A stretch of 64,000 nucleotides of DNA, from assembly GCF_026642255.1 (NCBI RefSeq), contig NZ_CP113264.1, forward strand, positions 4,340,001 through 4,404,000, written 5' to 3'. The position numbers and the translations under genes were made by a program. Source of the DNA: Streptomonospora nanhaiensis. GTDB taxonomy: Bacteria > Actinomycetota > Actinomycetes > Streptosporangiales > Streptosporangiaceae. This document shows positions 1 through 8,025 of this stretch, in pieces. How positions within the stretch are numbered: the stretch's first letter is position 1; every line of letters starts with the position of its first letter. The notes beneath the pieces were generated by a model. It was not told the DNA's origin. It saw only the letters and a list, made by a program, of their open reading frames with translations, and ran no database searches.

Positions 1-471
1 GAGCAGCGCTCGCCCGGAACGATCACGGGCCCCTACAACGAGGACGGCCTGCCCGCCGCGGCACTGGCCATCCTGGAGGCGCTGCCGCTGACGGGGGCGC
101 TGGGCGTGCTGATGGTGCTCGTGGCGCTGATCTTCCTGGCCTCCACGCTCGACTCGATGTCCTACGCCATCTCGGTCTCCAGCATGCACGCGGGCGAGCC
201 CTCGGGCCTGGTCCGCGCGTTCTGGTGCGTGGGCATGGGCCTGGCCGCGGTCGCGCTGCTCCTGGTGGGGGACGGCGGCATCCAGGCCCTGCAGTCCTTC
301 ATCGTGGTGACCGCGGTCCCCGTGGGCCTGGTCATGCTGCCGACGCTGTGGACCACGCACCCGCTGCTGCGCGAGATGGCGGTCGAGCAGGGCATCGTCG
401 CCCCGAGCCGCCCCCCGGGCGAGGACGGGGACGGCGCCGTCCGGGAGCGCGACGAGGAGCCGGTGGCCTGA
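1..471 (+). CDS. BCCT-family transporter, C-terminal part (5' end outside window)
   Basis: The frame is open from base 1 and encodes the last 156 residues of a membrane transporter. Hydrophobic stretches at about residues 25-47 and 75-95, and the segment LASTLDSMSYAIS, resemble the region near the last helices of betaine/carnitine/choline transporters, where a conserved TxxDS motif sits before the final helix. Members import quaternary amines such as glycine betaine, driven by sodium or protons, usually for osmoprotection or as a carbon source. The tail (residues 130-156) is hydrophilic and acidic, as expected for a cytoplasmic C-terminus. A GC-rich hairpin follows the stop. The substrate cannot be judged because the helix-4 and helix-8 binding residues are outside the window. 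Confidence 0.8.
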   Translation, partial: EQRSPGTITGPYNEDGLPAAALAILEALPLTGALGVLMVLVALIFLASTLDSMSYAISVSSMHAGEPSGLVRAFWCVGMGLAAVALLLVGDGGIQALQSFIVVTAVPVGLVMLPTLWTTHPLLREMAVEQGIVAPSRPPGEDGDGAVRERDEEPVA

Positions 472-485
472 CCGGTCCCGGGTCC

Positions 486-512
486 GCGGGGAAGGGGGCG
501 CCCCTCCCCCGC
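486..512 (+). terminator. Hairpin after the BCCT gene
   Basis: GCGGGG at 486-491 pairs with CCCCGC at 507-512. After one A/C mismatch, AGGGG pairs with CCCCT around a 3-nt loop. There is no T-tract, as is usual in actinomycetes. It lies 15 bp after the stop. Confidence 0.55.
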
Positions 513-679
513 GGGCCCCACACGCCGCCCGTGGCCCGTCCGATGGGCGGGGCACGGGCGGCGGGGACACCGCGACCGCACCGCGGCACGCCCCCGGAGC
601 GGGCGGGTACTCCGATACGGCGTCCGCCGCCCTTCGCACGCCCGCCCCCGCGGGCCCGTCCGTCGGAGGTCCGGCGCCG

Positions 680-1255
680 TCACCGGCGGGGCGGTGCGCC
701 GGACCGGACCAGGGCTCGTGCGAGGTCGGCGGTCTGCGCCAGGACGTCGATCGGGAGCGGCTGCACCGCGAGGGCGCCCTCGTGCAGCACGAGCAGCCGG
801 GTGGCGAGGGCGGCGGGGGCCGGGCCGCCGGCCGCGGCGGCGAGTTCCTCGAACAGGTTCAGCAGCCACAGCTTCTGGTCCGCGGCGATGCGGTGCGCGG
901 GATGCGCGGGGTCGGGGATTTCGGCCAGTGCGTTGATGAACGCGCATCCGCGCGTGTTGGCCCCGCTCCAGGTCCACAGGGCCTCGAAGGGCGCCGTGAC
1001 GGCTTCGAGGGGGTCGTCGCAGGCGTCGACGGCGGCGCGGACGAGGGAGCGCCAGCGCCGGTCGCGTTCTGCGAGGTAGACCGCCACGAGGCGGTCCTTC
1101 GAGCCGAACTGGTTGTACAGGGTCCGCTTGGTCACACCCGAGCGCTCGGCGATCAGGTCCACCCCGACCGCCGTGATCCCGCGGTTGTAGAACAGCTCCT
1201 CGGCCGCCGCCGCGATACGGCGGCCCGCCGGTGACATGGGCTGTGCTTCCTGCAT
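680..1255 (-). CDS. TetR/AcrR-family repressor
   Basis: 191 residues. An N-terminal TetR helix-turn-helix spans about residues 30-56 (GVTKRTLYNQFGSKDRLV), followed by an all-helical ligand domain. The family binds palindromic operators and is released by a small ligand. I chose the ATG at 1255 because GAGAGGG lies just upstream on this strand and the protein then begins shortly before the HTH; an upstream in-frame start at 1324 would run into the operator region. The gene is divergent from the oxidoreductase at 1356. The shared 100-bp region carries a perfect 10-bp inverted repeat, so this protein very likely controls both genes. The ligand is unknown. Confidence 0.88.
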   Translation of the reverse strand: MQEAQPMSPAGRRIAAAAEELFYNRGITAVGVDLIAERSGVTKRTLYNQFGSKDRLVAVYLAERDRRWRSLVRAAVDACDDPLEAVTAPFEALWTWSGANTRGCAFINALAEIPDPAHPAHRIAADQKLWLLNLFEELAAAAGGPAPAALATRLLVLHEGALAVQPLPIDVLAQTADLARALVRSGAPPRR

Positions 1256-1272
1256 CGAGCACCCTCTCTGTT

Positions 1273-1337
1273 CGGTACACCGTGACAGGAGTTTACAGAT
1301 CGGTGTACCGTGGTAGAAGTTCACCGATCGGTATACC
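1273..1337. promoter_or_regulatory. Operator region shared by the TetR gene and the oxidoreductase gene
   Basis: CGGTACACCG (1273-1282) and CGGTGTACCG (1301-1310) form a perfect inverted repeat. A further copy of the right half, GATCGGTATACC, sits at 1326-1337, 28 bp after GATCGGTGTACC. A possible promoter for the rightward gene is TTTACA (1292-1297), 16 bp, TAGAAG (1314-1319), overlapping the right arm, which suits repression by a TetR protein. Confidence 0.6.
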
Positions 1338-1355
1338 TACGAGGGGGTTCAGACG

Positions 1356-2405
1356 ATGGACGTGTCCGAGACCATGCGCGCGGTACGGATCGCGGAGCAC
1401 GGAGGACCGGAGGTCCTCGAGCCGGCGGAGGTGGCCGTGCCCGCCCCGCAGGCGGGAGAGGTGCTGGTCCGGGTCGGCTCGGTGGCGCTGAACAACACCG
1501 ACCTGTGGACCCGGGAGGGCGCCTACGGCCGCCCGGGGGACCCGGAGGCGCTGTCGGGCTGGCGGGGCCCGATCAGCTTCCCGCGTATCCAGGGGGCCGA
1601 CGTGGCCGGCCGGGTCGCGGCGGTGGGCGCCGGCGTGGACGAGGCCCTCGTCGGCCGCCGGGTGGTCGTCGATCCGGCGATCTACGACACCGGGGGGCCG
1701 GACGCGAACCCGGTCGGCCTGATGGGGAGCGAGCGCGACGGGGGCTACGCCGAGTACGTGACCGCGCCGGCGGAGCAGGCCCACGACGTGACGGAGTCCC
1801 CGCTCACGGACGACCAGCTCGCAGCACTGCCGACCGCCTACGGCACGGCCCTGGGCATGATCGAGCGGGGCCGGATGCGGAAGGGGGAGACCGTCCTGGT
1901 GTCGGGTGCCTCCGGCGGCGTCGGTCTCGCGCTGATCCAGATCGCCCGGGCGCGCGGCGCGAGGGTGGTCGCCGTCAGCAGCGGGTCCAAGATCGACGCG
2001 GTGCGCGAGGCGGGCGCGCACGAGGTCGTCGACCGTGCGCGGGACGTCGTCGGGCAGGTCCGCGCCGCCGCCCCGGAGGGCATCGACGTCGCACTCGACG
2101 TGATCGCCGGGGACCTGCTGAACGAGGGGCTTCCGCTCCTGCGCGAGGGCGGCCGGTGGGTCGTCGCCGGGGCGCTCGGCGGGTACGACGCGTCCTTCGA
2201 CGTGCGCCGCCTCTACCTGCACAACGCGCAGCTGATCGGCTCGGCCATGCACACGCCCGCGCACTTCGACCTGCTCATGGACCTGGCCCGCCGGGCCGCG
2301 ATCCGACCCGTGATCGCCGCGGCGTTCCCGCTGGACCAGGCCGCCCGCGCCCAGGAGGAACTCGCCCGCCGGGGGCACGTGGGGAAGATCGTCCTGCACC
2401 CCTGA
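1356..2405 (+). CDS. MDR-family NAD(P)H quinone oxidoreductase-like protein
   Basis: 349 residues, the usual length for medium-chain dehydrogenase/reductase proteins. An N-terminal GroES-like domain (about 1-130) precedes a Rossmann fold with the nucleotide-binding motif GASGGVGLALIQIA near residue 183. The cysteine clusters that bind catalytic and structural zinc in alcohol dehydrogenases are absent, which places it in the zinc-free quinone reductase branch. Such enzymes reduce quinones, enones or related electrophiles with NAD(P)H in the cytosol. GAGGGGG lies 8 bases before the ATG. The divergent TetR gene and the palindrome between them suggest induction by an electrophile or antibiotic-like compound. 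The substrate cannot be read from the sequence. Confidence 0.85.
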   Translation: MDVSETMRAVRIAEHGGPEVLEPAEVAVPAPQAGEVLVRVGSVALNNTDLWTREGAYGRPGDPEALSGWRGPISFPRIQGADVAGRVAAVGAGVDEALVGRRVVVDPAIYDTGGPDANPVGLMGSERDGGYAEYVTAPAEQAHDVTESPLTDDQLAALPTAYGTALGMIERGRMRKGETVLVSGASGGVGLALIQIARARGARVVAVSSGSKIDAVREAGAHEVVDRARDVVGQVRAAAPEGIDVALDVIAGDLLNEGLPLLREGGRWVVAGALGGYDASFDVRRLYLHNAQLIGSAMHTPAHFDLLMDLARRAAIRPVIAAAFPLDQAARAQEELARRGHVGKIVLHP

Positions 2406-2410
2406 CGGGA

Positions 2411-2432
2411 CGCCCGCCCCGGTCGGCGGGCG
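2411..2432 (+). terminator. Hairpin after the quinone oxidoreductase gene
   Basis: CGCCCGCC (2411-2418) pairs with GGCGGGCG (2425-2432) around a 6-nt loop, 6 bp after the stop codon. It is GC-only with no T-tract. Confidence 0.5.
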
Positions 2433-2680
2433 CAGACGGGCGGCGGGCGCCCGACCGGCGACCAGGCCCGGACCGCGTGGGCGCGCAGACCCTCCCCCGC
2501 CGGAGCGGAACGGTTTCTCGCCGTGTGCCTGAAGGGGCGTGTTTGAGCCGTGGTTCTCGTGGCAGGGGATGAGGGACGGCGCGCGACGCCGTCGCCGGGA
2601 GCGGGAGGCCGCCGACGTGCCCTCGCAGGCCTGGGGAGCGCCTCGGGCACGTCGGCCGCCCACTCTCGTGACTTCTGCGT

Positions 2681-2735
2681 CAAATGTCTTATTTATGGCA
2701 GTTTAACACTAAAAGTTACCTCTATACATTTTAGT
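2681..2735 (+). promoter_or_regulatory. AT-rich promoter region upstream of the sigma factor gene
   Basis: This 55-bp stretch is strikingly AT-rich inside a gap (2406-2829) that otherwise holds only a terminator and featureless GC-rich DNA. It contains TTAACA (2703-2708) and TATACA (2723-2728), but the 14-bp spacer is short for the housekeeping sigma factor. I do not see a good GTTT/GGGTA pair of the SigB/SigF type. The exact promoter class is unresolved. Confidence 0.4.
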
Positions 2736-2829
2736 CCTCTTCCTGAGGGAAGGATGGAGACGGCACTCGAATGCCGGTGCTCTGCCGTCGCGGCAGTGAC
2801 ATACAAGGCGAACTTTCAGGGGGACCCTC

Positions 2830-3687
2830 TTGTCCGTCACCGACACCGACGCGCTCCCAGCCCGCCCCTCCTCCGACAACAGACCCCTGATCCCGGCGCC
2901 GCGCCGCCCGGGACCGGGCGAACAGGACCCGGGCGAAGCCCTCCTGCGACAGCTCAAGGCCCTCGACGAGGACGACCCCCGGGCGTGCGCGCTCAGGGAG
3001 CGGGTCGTGTCCCACTACGCGCCGGCCATGAAGCGGATCGCGCACCGCTACGGGGGCCGCGGGGAACCGGTGGAGGACCTGTACCAGACGGCGATGGTGG
3101 GCCTGTGCAAGGCCATCCGCGGCTTCGACCCCGACCGGGGCGTGCCCTTTCTGGGCTACCTGATGCCGACCGCTTCCGGCGAGGTCAAGCGCCACTTCCG
3201 CGACCACACCTGGGCCATGCGGGTGCCGCGGTCGGCCCAGGAGAACCGGATCCGCCTGCACCAGGCCCGGCAGGAGATGACCCAGGCACTGGGGCGCACG
3301 CCCACCGGCGACGAACTCGCGAGCAGGCTGGGGATGACCCGCGAGCAGCTGGACGAGGTCCGCCAGGTCTCCGACCTCTACCGGGCCCTGTCGCTGGACG
3401 CCCCCGACGGCTCCGAGTCCGACGGGGAGGTCACGCCCTCCCTGGAGGAGCACCTGGGCTGCGAGGACCACCTCCTGGACCTGGTGGTGGACCGCGAGGC
3501 CCTCAAACCCGCCCTGGCACGCCTTCCCGAGCGCGAACGCCACATCCTCATGCTGCGCTACTTCCAGGACCACACCCAGACCGAGATCGCCGAACGGCTG
3601 GGCTACTCCCAGATGCACATCTCCCGACTCCTACGGGCGACCCTGGACCAGCTGCGCAAGGACCTGGGCATGGACACGGCCGCCTGA
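2830..3687 (+). CDS. RNA polymerase sigma factor, SigB/SigF/SigG family
   Basis: 285 residues. Region 2 spans about residues 50-140 (core-binding and -10 recognition, with the EDLYQTAMVGLCKAIRGFD segment). Region 3 follows, and region 4 lies at about 235-280 with the HTH TEIAERLGYSQMHISRLL. Length and domain order fit the group 3 sigma-70 factors that direct stress, osmotic or developmental transcription in actinomycetes. These are normally held by an anti-sigma factor, but no RsbW-like kinase or anti-anti-sigma gene lies beside it here. The start is TTG at 2830, supported by AGGGGG 6 bases upstream. The hydrophilic N-terminus (residues 1-45) is variable in the family. Confidence 0.92.
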   Translation: MSVTDTDALPARPSSDNRPLIPAPRRPGPGEQDPGEALLRQLKALDEDDPRACALRERVVSHYAPAMKRIAHRYGGRGEPVEDLYQTAMVGLCKAIRGFDPDRGVPFLGYLMPTASGEVKRHFRDHTWAMRVPRSAQENRIRLHQARQEMTQALGRTPTGDELASRLGMTREQLDEVRQVSDLYRALSLDAPDGSESDGEVTPSLEEHLGCEDHLLDLVVDREALKPALARLPERERHILMLRYFQDHTQTEIAERLGYSQMHISRLLRATLDQLRKDLGMDTAA

Positions 3688-4122
3688 GGACCGCCACGGG
3701 AAGAGGCGGGACCCACGGCGTCCGCGTCTCCCGGCCGGGAGGCACCGCTGCACAGGACACGCCTCCCCCGACGGGAGACACACGCCGGGAAACCCTGGTG
3801 ATCACCTCCGACCCCGTTGGCGTGGAAACGGCGCCGCCACGACGGGAACCGACCCGGCGCAATTCCGGGGCAGCCGTTCGGCTGCCGCCGGGCCCGGCCT
3901 CCGCCCGGCGGCGGCCGTGTCCTCCGCGCCCTCCGGCAACAGACACCACCCGTCATCGACTCCGTCTCCGAGGGGGTTTCCGCACCCGCGCCCGGGGCCC
4001 GTACGCACCGGAGCAGGGCGGGGGCGGGAATCCGCGGTCGCCGCGCACGGCGGTGTGTACCTCCCGGCGGGTCAGGGCAGTGGGGTCCTGGCCGAAGAAA
4101 CCGCGAGACCGAGGAGGCCGTC
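3688..4122. other. Gap without a recognised gene
   Basis: 435 bp between the sigma factor and the 75-residue protein gene. Open frames here have biased compositions and no convincing starts. Apart from the GAGGAGG site at 4111-4117 serving the next gene, I see nothing specific. Confidence 0.4.
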
Positions 4123-4350
4123 ATGGCCGAGCCGGAGAGCCCGCTCAAGGACAAGAACTACAACCTGGTCTGGGCCGTGCACCAGTCGCTGGAGAACGTG
4201 TGGCGCCTGGACGGCTACATCAAGGACGCCGAGCGCCAGGGCGACGAGGAGCTCGCCCGCTGGTTCCGGAGGATCCAGGAGAACAACCAGAAGGCCGGCG
4301 ACCAGGGCAAGAGGTTGCTCGTCGAACGCATCACCAAGGAGAACGACTGA
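4123..4350 (+). CDS. Small conserved helical protein of unknown function
   Basis: 75 residues. The protein is predicted to be a helical hairpin, with a conserved-looking core LKDKNYNLVWAVHQSL followed by a charged segment YIKDAERQGDEELARWFRRI. From memory, similar short proteins beginning LKDKNYN occur in actinomycetes and cyanobacteria and resemble one half of a ferritin-like bundle, but no function is assigned. The ATG has a near-ideal GAGGAGG 5 bases upstream, and the gene is followed by a strong terminator, so it looks like a well-expressed single-gene unit. Proximity to a stress sigma factor hints at a stress role, which is inference only. Confidence 0.75.
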   Translation: MAEPESPLKDKNYNLVWAVHQSLENVWRLDGYIKDAERQGDEELARWFRRIQENNQKAGDQGKRLLVERITKEND

Positions 4351-4379
4351 GCCTTCGCCACGGCCGCACCCGGACACGG

Positions 4380-4413
4380 GAGGGCGCCCCCGGTCCCGGC
4401 CGGGGGCGCCCTC
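4380..4413 (+). terminator. Terminator after the 75-residue protein gene
   Basis: GAGGGCGCCCCCGG (4380-4393) pairs perfectly with CCGGGGGCGCCCTC (4400-4413) around a 6-nt loop, followed by a C/T-rich run. The remainder of the gap up to 4679 shows no gene. Confidence 0.75.
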
Positions 4414-4679
4414 CCCTCTTCCGTGCTCCGGCGCCGGTCGGCGTGGAGCGCCGGGTGGTCGCCGGGTTCCGTGGAGCCGGGCACGTGGCTCGCGGCCCGG
4501 GATGACCGGCCGCCCCTGTCCGGGCCCCACGAGTACCGGCCTGTCGATCGCCGGCCGGGGAGTCGTCGGGGCAGGTGGGACCCCGAACACGACCGCGAAG
4601 CCGCCCACGCCGCGCACTGCCGGGGCGGACCCCGGCCCCTTTTCTTGAACGTACGATCCAGATAGGTTACGGTGGGGCC

Positions 4680-5258
4680 ATGGCAAGAACCCGTGAGTTC
4701 GACACCGAGGCGGCCGTGGGCCGCGCCATGGAGCTGTTCTGGACGCGCGGCTACGAGGCGACCTCGGTACGCGATCTGACCCGGCACCTGGGGGTCGGAC
4801 AGGGATCCCTGTACGCCGCGTTCGGCGACAAGCACGGCCTGTACCGGGCCGCACTGGAGCACTACCGATCCACCCTCGCGGCGGCCGCCCTGCGCAGCCT
4901 GGAGGAGGGGGCGGACGTCCGCTCGGCGGTCCGGGGACTGCTGGCGGAACGGGTGCGCATCGCCGTGGAGCACGACGGCAGGGGCTGCCTGATGGTCAAC
5001 GCCGCCTGCGAGCGCCTGCCCGAGGAGCCGTCCGTCCGGCGCATCGTGCGGGACGTGCAGGACGCGAGCCGGGAGGCGCTGGCCGAGGTGCTGGCGGTCG
5101 CGGCGGAGCGGGGCGAGATCTCGGCGCGGCACGACCCGCACACCCTCGCCGCCTTCCTCATCACCTTCCTCAACGGACTGCTGGTCTCTGCCAAGGTCAC
5201 GCCGGACGCCGGCGCCCTCGAGCCCCTCGTGGAGGTCGCACTGGCCTCCCTCGACTGA
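4680..5258 (+). CDS. TetR/AcrR-family regulator
   Basis: 192 residues. The HTH is at about residues 24-50 (ATSVRDLTRHLGVGQGSLYAAF), and the C-terminal helical domain contains GRGCLMVNAACE, a segment typical of the AcrR subgroup that controls reductases and hydrolases. The ATG at 4680 starts directly before the TetR domain; the ribosome site is weak (GGTGGGG). An AT-rich patch with TTGAACGTACGATCC at 4645-4659 lies 20-35 bp upstream and could hold the promoter and an autoregulatory site, as CGTACG is self-complementary. The gene is followed 101 bp later, on the same strand, by an unknown protein and an alpha/beta hydrolase, the likely targets. Confidence 0.88.
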   Translation: MARTREFDTEAAVGRAMELFWTRGYEATSVRDLTRHLGVGQGSLYAAFGDKHGLYRAALEHYRSTLAAAALRSLEEGADVRSAVRGLLAERVRIAVEHDGRGCLMVNAACERLPEEPSVRRIVRDVQDASREALAEVLAVAAERGEISARHDPHTLAAFLITFLNGLLVSAKVTPDAGALEPLVEVALASLD

Positions 5259-5359
5259 CTGCTTCATGCCTTGAATCTGTATCGGACGATCAAGAAAGAC
5301 GCCGGAGACCGCGAGCACGAGACCGCCGATCCCGCGCCACCGACAACCGAGGAGGACCC

Positions 5360-6658
5360 ATGTCCCCTGCCCCCACCCGGAGCACGCCCCCTCTCGGCGG
5401 CAGCCGCTGGAACACCTTTCCCGCGGACGGCGCCGCCCTGACAGCCCGCGACCTCCTCACCGCCACCGAACCGCTGCTGCAGGGCGTCATCGACGCCGGC
5501 GGTCTCACCGGAGCCGACCGCCCGGTCCTGGAGGCCCAGATCCGTGCGACGCTCGCCCTCGGCACCCGGGAGGCCTCCCTGCCGCTGGCCGTCGGCCCGG
5601 ACAGCGCCTCGGCAGTACGTGAACTGGGCGCCCAGGCCGAGACGATCGGCCGGGAGCTGGCCTCCTGGGCAGCCGCGGCCCTGGAGAGGCTGCTCACCGA
5701 CCCGGTACCGCTGCCCGCAGGACCGCTGGTCGTGCGCAGCCACTGCTACGGCCACCTGCTCACCGCTCCCGCAGCCGACCTCCTGCTCCGCGGCCCGCGC
5801 GGCGGGCCCGTCGCCATGCAGCTCTACAACGAGTGGCTGCACCAGGTCGTCCTGCTCCGTGACGCCCTCCTGCCCTTCACCAACTGGCAGGACGTGCCGC
5901 TCCTGACCACCCCGACCGGGCTGCGGCACACCGAACCGGCCCACGACGCCTTCCTCACCGAACTGCTGGTCCGTCAGATCCGGCATCCCAGCATCGTGGC
6001 CTTCGCCCGCCATGCCGTCACCGGCACCGGCGGCCCCACCGGCTACGGTTTCGAGGCGGGCGGCGGCACCGCCCTGCCCGCCGTCCTCGACCATCCGCCC
6101 CTGACCGCACCCCGGCACCTGCTGACCTGGCGCTCCTCCCCCACCGCCGACGAACCCGTCACGTACGTCGCCGAGGAACAGGACTACTACGCCGCGCCCC
6201 GCACCCCCGTCGAGGACCTGCCGCCCGCAGACCCCGCACCGGGGTCGCTCACCGCACGCACCGTCACCGGGCTGCCCGCCGACGGGACCCGCACCGCCCG
6301 CATCGAGGTCACCGGCGACGGCGCCACCGTCCGCGTCGATCTCGGCCAGGCCCTGCGCAGCCACCGCTACGCCCACCGGCCGGCCCCCGCGGCGGACGAC
6401 GCGCACCCCGGAACCGGGTCCCGCGCAACGACCGTGTGGTCCGCGCTGGGCGCACCGGGGCTGGTGTGGACGCGAGCGGGCGAGACGACCCTGGACGCCG
6501 CCGGGCAGAACGACCTCGTCGTCCTGGCACTGCTCGGCCGGCTCTACCCGGAGAACGTCACCCTGCGGCCGGTCGGCGGCTCCGCTGCCCGGAGAGCCGG
6601 GGCCGGTACCGGCCCGGGCCGCCTGGTGGTCCTCACCGACCCTCCCCGGACCCGCTGA
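5360..6658 (+). CDS. Protein of unknown function upstream of an epoxide hydrolase-like gene
   Basis: 432 residues, not assigned to a family. GAGGAGG precedes the ATG by 6 bases, and codon third positions are strongly G/C, so it is a real gene. There is no signal peptide or membrane segment. The N-terminal half (about 20-230) looks helical, with a histidine/tyrosine-rich stretch PLVVRSHCYGHLLTAP and a later WLHQVVLLRDALLPF. The C-terminal half is rich in Pro, Ala and Thr, with beta-like repeats. It lies between a TetR gene and an alpha/beta hydrolase with a 42-bp gap to the latter, suggesting one transcript. A partner or biosynthetic role with the hydrolase is possible but cannot be shown. Confidence 0.6.
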   Translation: MSPAPTRSTPPLGGSRWNTFPADGAALTARDLLTATEPLLQGVIDAGGLTGADRPVLEAQIRATLALGTREASLPLAVGPDSASAVRELGAQAETIGRELASWAAAALERLLTDPVPLPAGPLVVRSHCYGHLLTAPAADLLLRGPRGGPVAMQLYNEWLHQVVLLRDALLPFTNWQDVPLLTTPTGLRHTEPAHDAFLTELLVRQIRHPSIVAFARHAVTGTGGPTGYGFEAGGGTALPAVLDHPPLTAPRHLLTWRSSPTADEPVTYVAEEQDYYAAPRTPVEDLPPADPAPGSLTARTVTGLPADGTRTARIEVTGDGATVRVDLGQALRSHRYAHRPAPAADDAHPGTGSRATTVWSALGAPGLVWTRAGETTLDAAGQNDLVVLALLGRLYPENVTLRPVGGSAARRAGAGTGPGRLVVLTDPPRTR

Positions 6659-6700
6659 CACCCGCACCGCGCAGTACACACAGAGAAAGGGAAGAACACG

Positions 6701-7579
6701 ATGTTCGACCATGACGGAACACACCTCCGCACCGGCCGTGCCGCCGTCAACGGAACGAGTCTGCACTACCGGACGGCCGGGTCCGGCCCCGCCGTGGTGC
6801 TGCTGCACGGCGTGCCCAAGACGGGCTACCACTGGCGCCACCTCGTCCCGAAACTGACGCCCCACCACACCGTCGTCGTGCCCGACCTGCGCGGTCTCGG
6901 CGACTCCGCCCGCCCGGCGGACGGCTACGACTCCGCGACGATGAGCGACGACATCGCCGGACTGATGGCCCACCTCGGACACGAGACATACGCGGTGGCG
7001 GGAGAGGACTGGGGTGCGGTGATCGGCTACCAGCTCGCCGCGCGCCACCGCGACCGCGTCACCGCTCTCGTGTTCGCCGAGGCCCTGTTCCCCGGATTCG
7101 GCTTCGAGGACCACACCGCGCTCACGCCCGAGAACGTCGCCAGCGGCATGCACCTGTGGCACCTGGGCTTCTACTTCCAGCCCGACGTGCCGGAGATGCT
7201 GATCAGCGGGCACGAGCGCGAGCTGATCACCTACATGATCAAGTCCGAGCGCAGCCACCCCGACACCGCCACCCCCGACGCGGTCGAGGAATACGTGCGC
7301 TGCTACTCCATGCCCGGCGGCATCCGTGCGATGCTCTCGATCTACCGGGCGATGCTCGTCGACGCCGAACAGAACCGGCAGGCCGCACAGAAGAAACTGG
7401 ACATCCCGGTCCTGGCGCTCGGCGGATCCGCGTTCATCGGCGACCGCAACGAATCCCAGATGCGGCTCATGGCCCACGACGTCACCGGACACGTCTTCGA
7501 CGCCGGCCACGATCTGGCGGAGGAGGTACCCGACGACATGGCCGATGTCGTCCTTCCGTTCCTGGGCGCGCACGTGTGA
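6701..7579 (+). CDS. Alpha/beta hydrolase, epoxide hydrolase-like
   Basis: 292 residues. The fold signatures are in order: oxyanion-hole loop HGVPKTGYHW (36-45), PDLRGLGDS (61-69), the nucleophile elbow GEDWGA with Asp103 as nucleophile, and a C-terminal GHDLAEE with His270 as the likely base. An aspartate in place of serine at the elbow is characteristic of epoxide hydrolases and haloalkane dehalogenases, which act through an alkyl-enzyme ester. The cap domain occupies about residues 130-215. AAAGGGAAG precedes the ATG. The gene probably shares a transcript with the unknown gene before it. Whether the substrate is an epoxide or a halide cannot be decided here. Confidence 0.85.
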   Translation: MFDHDGTHLRTGRAAVNGTSLHYRTAGSGPAVVLLHGVPKTGYHWRHLVPKLTPHHTVVVPDLRGLGDSARPADGYDSATMSDDIAGLMAHLGHETYAVAGEDWGAVIGYQLAARHRDRVTALVFAEALFPGFGFEDHTALTPENVASGMHLWHLGFYFQPDVPEMLISGHERELITYMIKSERSHPDTATPDAVEEYVRCYSMPGGIRAMLSIYRAMLVDAEQNRQAAQKKLDIPVLALGGSAFIGDRNESQMRLMAHDVTGHVFDAGHDLAEEVPDDMADVVLPFLGAHV

Positions 7580-7621
7580 CCGCGCCCGACCGACGAGCGG
7601 CCCTGTCGGCTCCGCGGCCCC

Positions 7622-7885
7622 TCACTCCTCCCTCCGGCTCGGTTCGGCGCGGCCACCGCCCCCGGTCCCGGATACGCCGGCCCTCCGGGCGACCACGGGG
7701 ATGAGGAGGGCCGTCGCCATCGCCATCACGCCGATCAGGGCCATGGAGAACGGGATCGCGCTCGGTGCCGGAAGGTCGTCGGCCGCGACGATGAAGCCGG
7801 GGAGCAGGAACAGCAGGAAGATCGCCGCCCCTTCGGACCGCGGTCCTGAACCGGCGGTGTCCCCGGGCGTCCCGGCCCGGGGCAC
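7622..7885 (-). CDS. Small two-helix membrane protein (hypothetical)
   Basis: 87 residues, beginning with GTG at 7885. Two clear hydrophobic helices span about residues 20-36 (AAIFLLFLLPGFIVAA) and 44-68, with a short charged loop between them and an Arg/Glu-rich C-terminus, so the product would sit in the cytoplasmic membrane. The ribosome-binding site is poor and the surrounding gap is otherwise empty, so the start and even the existence of the gene are uncertain. It is convergent with the hydrolase at 6701-7579 and divergent from the DGPF/ECF module. No family is recognised. Confidence 0.4.
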   Translation of the reverse strand: MPRAGTPGDTAGSGPRSEGAAIFLLFLLPGFIVAADDLPAPSAIPFSMALIGVMAMATALLIPVVARRAGVSGTGGGGRAEPSRREE

Positions 7886-7946
7886 CGCGGTCCGTGCCGG
7901 CCCGCGCCGGGCGATGGAGAGGAATCAGAAAAAGTTCGGAAGACCG

Positions 7947-7973
7947 TGTCGAGAACACGTGGCCCGCTCCGTC
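7947..7973 (+). promoter_or_regulatory. Candidate ECF42-type promoter
   Basis: TGTCGA (7947-7952) is followed after 17 bp by CGTC (7970-7973), about 50 bp before the DGPF-protein start. ECF42 sigma factors are known to recognise TGTCGA at -35 and a CGA/TC-type -10, and to control their own DGPF-sigma operons. The match is direct; use by this sigma factor is inferred. Confidence 0.65.
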
Positions 7974-8025
7974 CCCGTGGTGAACGCGACCACAATGGGT
8001 CGCACCAGCACCGAGGAGAAGCACG

